Source of the DNA: Burkholderiales bacterium
Lineage (GTDB): Bacteria; Pseudomonadota; Gammaproteobacteria; Burkholderiales; Burkholderiaceae_C
NCBI GenBank assembly: GCA_947462175.1
Contig: CANHOE010000091.1
Coordinates: forward strand, 1-9,138
Reading direction: 5' to 3'
DNA length: 9,138 nt
Each line of letters opens with the position of its first letter. The first letter of the stretch is position 1. Under the pieces are notes generated by a model that had not been told where the DNA came from, made no database searches, and saw only the letters and a list, made by a program, of their open reading frames with translations. The translations under genes were made by a program, and so were the position numbers. Of the stretch, positions 6,975 through 9,138 are shown piece by piece.

Positions 6975-7261
6975 GGCGTGCCATGCTTTAGTTGGACGAT
7001 GCCTGCACAAAGCTCATCGATGGTGTGTGCCTGAGCCATGGTCTCTACCGGAATCGACAGGTCGAGTCGATCCTCGATCTCCATCACCAGGTCCATGACT
7101 TCGGCGGAATCCAGGTCTGCCTCTTGTGCCAGATCGGCATCACCGCGGATACCCACCGCATCGGGACGAATAACCCCAAGCGCTTCTCGTATGGTCGACT
7201 CCACCGATGCTGTGGTTTCGCTCAAGGAAGACTCCGCTGCTGCAATCGACAACAAGCTCAC
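6971..7261 (-). CDS. Acyl carrier protein, dedicated partner of the FAAL and synthase
   Basis: A 96-residue acidic protein with the four-helix ACP pattern. The phosphopantetheine attachment serine is Ser52 in DLDSAEVMDLVMEIEDRL (49-66), where helix II follows the serine as usual. The common DSL triplet is replaced by DSA. An N-terminal extension of about 20 Ser/Ala-rich residues precedes helix I, making it longer than housekeeping AcpP (about 78 residues). It starts with GTG, and the GTGA at 7261-7258 is shared with the FAAL stop. Its own stop is shared with the synthase start (GTGA, 6974-6971). No strong ribosome binding site is visible, consistent with translational coupling. It probably accepts the acyl group from the ligase and presents it to the synthase, like the ACP encoded beside serine palmitoyltransferase in Caulobacter. 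ACP identity is firm; the partner assignment is inferred from the operon. Confidence 0.9.
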   Translation of the reverse strand: MSLLSIAAAESSLSETTASVESTIREALGVIRPDAVGIRGDADLAQEADLDSAEVMDLVMEIEDRLDLSIPVETMAQAHTIDELCAGIVQLKHGTP

Positions 7262-9069
7262 GACGCTGCGCTCTCGGCTTCAATGGCTGCACGCCGGGAG
7301 CGACCCACGAAACGGCCCTGAGACTCGGTTGGTTCCTCGGCGCTGCGGCGCTCAATGAACTCCTTTCGAGCGGTGCTGCGCGACAGCTTGCCGGATGATG
7401 TCCGGGGGAGCGTGTGCGGCGGCACGAGTTCGATGACGCAGTGGATGCCGAACTCCACATGGATCGCCTGTTGCACACGCTCGGCCAGACTGGCCAGCTT
7501 GCGTGGATCAGATTCACGGCATTGCACGACCAGCACGGCGGTTTCGCTTCCGTCATCATCGGTGATCGAGAACGCCGACGCGTCGGTCGGCCGCACTTCA
7601 GGCTCCTGCTCGGCCAGATGCTCCAGATCCTGCGGCCAGATGTTGCGGCCCTTGATGATCATCAGGTCCTTGGCCCGGCCGGTGATGTACAAGGCTCCAT
7701 TCGCTTGGTAGCCAATATCGCCCGTGTCCAGCCAGCCATCAGCGGAAAGCACTTCGCGAGAAGCTTCCGGATTACCGAAGTAGCCCGACATGAGGCTCGG
7801 ACCGCGCAGATGGATGCGACCGCATCGACGCTCCGGCAAGGGCATGCCGCGTTCGTCCCGAATCTCCATCTCGTAGCCCGGCAGCGGTTGACCGCAATTG
7901 ATGAAAGCCTTCCCTTTCGCCGCGGTTCCGTCAGCTGGGATCGCAATGGCTTCGCCGTGATGCGCCAGTCGGTCGATGTCGACCAGATCACTGCTGGCAC
8001 CGGTTTCGAGCGGCGCGAAGCTGACTGCCAGAGAGCATTCCGCCATCCCGTAGCAAGGCAGGAAGGAGGTCTCCTTGAAACCCGCCTTCGCCAGAACCGA
8101 GGCGAACTCATGCAAGGTTTCGGGGTGGATCATCTCTGCGCCAACGCCTGCCACACGCCATGCCGACAGATCCAACGCCTCGGTGTCTGTCGGCCGCAAG
8201 CGCCTGGCGCAAAGGGTGTAGCCGAACGGTGGGCTGAAGGACACGGTGCATCGATTCAGCGACATCAGCTTGAGCCACAACCGAGGACGCATCGCGAAAT
8301 CGCGTGTCGGCAAATAGTCGACCGAGCGCTGCGTGGCAACGCAACCCAGCACGATGCCGACCAAGCCCATGTCGTGGTAATAGGGTAGCCAGGAACAGAA
8401 ACGATCCTCAGGCGTCAACTGGAAGCCATGGTTGAAGATCGCCTTCAGATTGGCCATTACCGCCGACTGGGTGATCATCGTTCCCCGCGGAAAACGGGTG
8501 CTGCCGGAGGTGTACTGCAGGTAAGCGAGCTCGCTGGGCTCCGGCGGCCGCGGTGTGGTGTCCAAGGCGGGCAGCACTGCGAAGTCCTGTGCCGTCCCTA
8601 CCAGTGTCAGAGACAGGCCCTCGCTTGCCTCGCGCAGGAAGCCGACAAATTCTGGCGGCGCAAAGGCGGCCACCGCATGGCAGTCGCGCATCAATTGGCG
8701 CAAATGCCTGATGTAGGCTTCGCGGCCGCCGAGGTGCACTGCCGCTGGCAAGGGCACAGGTACCAGTCCCGCGTACTGGCAGGCGTAAAACATCACCGCG
8801 AAATCAGGATGGGTGTGCGCCACGAGCGCCAGCCGCTCGCCTCGCCCCAGTGGTGCTAGGCGTCGCGACATCTCAATCGCACGTGCGCGGAGTTCGCTGT
8901 AGGGAAGTGTGGCGATGAGTGCGCCACGGCCGTCGTAATAGTTGAAGCCGGAATCACCACCTGCCGCGTAATCAAGCGCCGCAGCCAAGGTCGGAAAGTC
9001 CGCGCTGCGCAGTGCGATACCGCTCGCGGTCGGCGTCACACTGGCGTGGAAAGGTGCCGCAGCATTCAC
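7258..9069 (-). CDS. Fatty acyl-AMP ligase (FAAL), loads fatty acid onto the adjacent ACP
   Basis: Member of the ANL adenylating superfamily, 603 residues from a GTG start at 9069, the usual FAAL length. Visible motifs: ATP P-loop YTSGSTRFPRG (186-196), CYGMAE (339-344), TGD (449-451), hinge region GRAKD (464-468) followed by KGRNIWPQDLE (473-483), and the C-terminal SSGK catalytic lysine K561. The stretch around 259-288 (RPRLWLKLMS, then PPFGYTLC) and the YGMAECSLAVS segment resemble FAALs more than acyl-CoA ligases, so the expected product is acyl-adenylate passed to ACP rather than to CoA. The P-loop has Arg195 where many relatives have Lys. I chose GTG 9069 because AGAGG lies 8 bases upstream and homology begins soon after. 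The frame is open to the window edge, so a longer N-terminus is possible. The stop overlaps the ACP start (GTGA). Cytoplasmic. The FAAL call is confident; chain length and acceptor are inferred. Confidence 0.9.
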   Translation of the reverse strand: MNAAAPFHASVTPTASGIALRSADFPTLAAALDYAAGGDSGFNYYDGRGALIATLPYSELRARAIEMSRRLAPLGRGERLALVAHTHPDFAVMFYACQYAGLVPVPLPAAVHLGGREAYIRHLRQLMRDCHAVAAFAPPEFVGFLREASEGLSLTLVGTAQDFAVLPALDTTPRPPEPSELAYLQYTSGSTRFPRGTMITQSAVMANLKAIFNHGFQLTPEDRFCSWLPYYHDMGLVGIVLGCVATQRSVDYLPTRDFAMRPRLWLKLMSLNRCTVSFSPPFGYTLCARRLRPTDTEALDLSAWRVAGVGAEMIHPETLHEFASVLAKAGFKETSFLPCYGMAECSLAVSFAPLETGASSDLVDIDRLAHHGEAIAIPADGTAAKGKAFINCGQPLPGYEMEIRDERGMPLPERRCGRIHLRGPSLMSGYFGNPEASREVLSADGWLDTGDIGYQANGALYITGRAKDLMIIKGRNIWPQDLEHLAEQEPEVRPTDASAFSITDDDGSETAVLVVQCRESDPRKLASLAERVQQAIHVEFGIHCVIELVPPHTLPRTSSGKLSRSTARKEFIERRSAEEPTESQGRFVGRSRRAAIEAESAAS

Positions 9070-9077
9070 TGAAAACA

Positions 9078-9082
9078 CCTCT
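9078..9082 (-). promoter_or_regulatory. Ribosome binding site deciding the FAAL start
   Basis: On the minus strand the bases read AGAGG, 8 bases before the GTG at 9069-9067. This is the best Shine-Dalgarno-like match near the N-terminus. It argues for that GTG over the in-frame GTG at 9078-9076, which overlaps the site itself, and over the TTG at the window edge. Confidence 0.5.
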
Positions 9083-9085
9083 GAC

Positions 9086-9098
9086 GGCCATGCTGGCC
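9086..9098. repeat. 13-base inverted repeat in the FAAL leader
   Basis: GGCCA-TGC-TGGCC is a perfect 5-base-arm inverted repeat just upstream of the putative ribosome binding site of the ligase gene. It could be a small operator or a leader hairpin, but short GC-rich palindromes arise often by chance in DNA this rich in GC. The symmetry is seen directly; any regulatory role is speculation. Confidence 0.3.
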
Positions 9099-9138
9099 TC
9101 GCAAGTAATCTTTCAACCCTCACCCTTTCGTACTGCAA

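Noticed and set aside
6975..7010. Upstream ATG for the synthase at 7010
   Set aside because: It would add 12 residues translated from within acp. The GTGA junction at 6974 fits the pattern of the operon, and family-like sequence starts there.
5727..7034. Plus-strand open frame (435 residues) opposite the synthase
   Set aside because: Looks protein-like in places, but its composition mirrors the codon pattern of the minus-strand PLP enzyme, which has all catalytic motifs.
7414..8388. Plus-strand open frame (324 residues) opposite the FAAL
   Set aside because: No domain features; an antisense shadow of a clear adenylating enzyme.
1..9138. CRISPR, tRNA, rRNA, insertion sequence or attachment site
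   Set aside because: No regularly spaced repeats, cloverleaf-like tract, transposase frame or terminal repeats were seen. Coding density on the minus strand leaves almost no room.

Overview
The window carries one strand of information. Every gene I can support lies on the minus strand, so transcription runs from the right edge (9138) to the left edge (1). Base composition is GC-rich and codons are strongly G/C-ended. The gene content (a MoxR-DUF58-DUF4381-vWA-vWA-TPR-BatD cluster) points to a Gram-negative proteobacterium. A gammaproteobacterium of the Xanthomonadales/Lysobacterales type is my best guess, made from recognition rather than any search. There are no tRNA, rRNA, CRISPR or transposon features.

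Region 1 (9138 to 5769) is a tight three-gene unit: a fatty acyl-AMP ligase (GTG start at 9069), an acyl carrier protein (7261-6971) and a serine palmitoyltransferase-like alpha-oxoamine synthase (6974-5769). Both junctions are 4-base GTGA overlaps, so translation is probably coupled. Taken together this is a self-contained route. The ligase activates a free fatty acid as acyl-adenylate and loads it on the dedicated ACP, and the PLP enzyme condenses the acyl-ACP with an amino acid (most likely L-serine) to give a 3-keto long-chain base, the first step of bacterial sphingolipid/ceramide synthesis. The later ceramide genes (3-ketosphinganine reductase, ceramide synthase) are not in the window.

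Region 2 (5768 to 5594) is a 175-base spacer with three perfect small inverted repeats and an 11-base palindrome. The first hairpin overlaps the stop codon of the synthase gene. No convincing sigma70 promoter or U-tract terminator was found.

Region 3 (5593 to 1) is a seven-gene MoxR/Bat operon: MoxR AAA+ ATPase, DUF58 protein, DUF4381 small membrane protein, two membrane-anchored von Willebrand A proteins (BatA, BatB), a periplasmic TPR protein (BatC) and the N-terminus of BatD, cut by the window edge. Neighbouring genes overlap by 4 or 10 bases, except moxR/DUF58 (13-base gap). In this family the AAA+ ATPase is thought to remodel or insert clients together with the vWA proteins in the inner membrane. 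The work is linked to envelope integrity and stress tolerance, but the true client is unknown.

The most interesting point is the compact ligase-ACP-synthase cassette directly upstream of the Bat operon on the same strand. The cassette looks less GC-rich than the Bat genes in the lines sampled.
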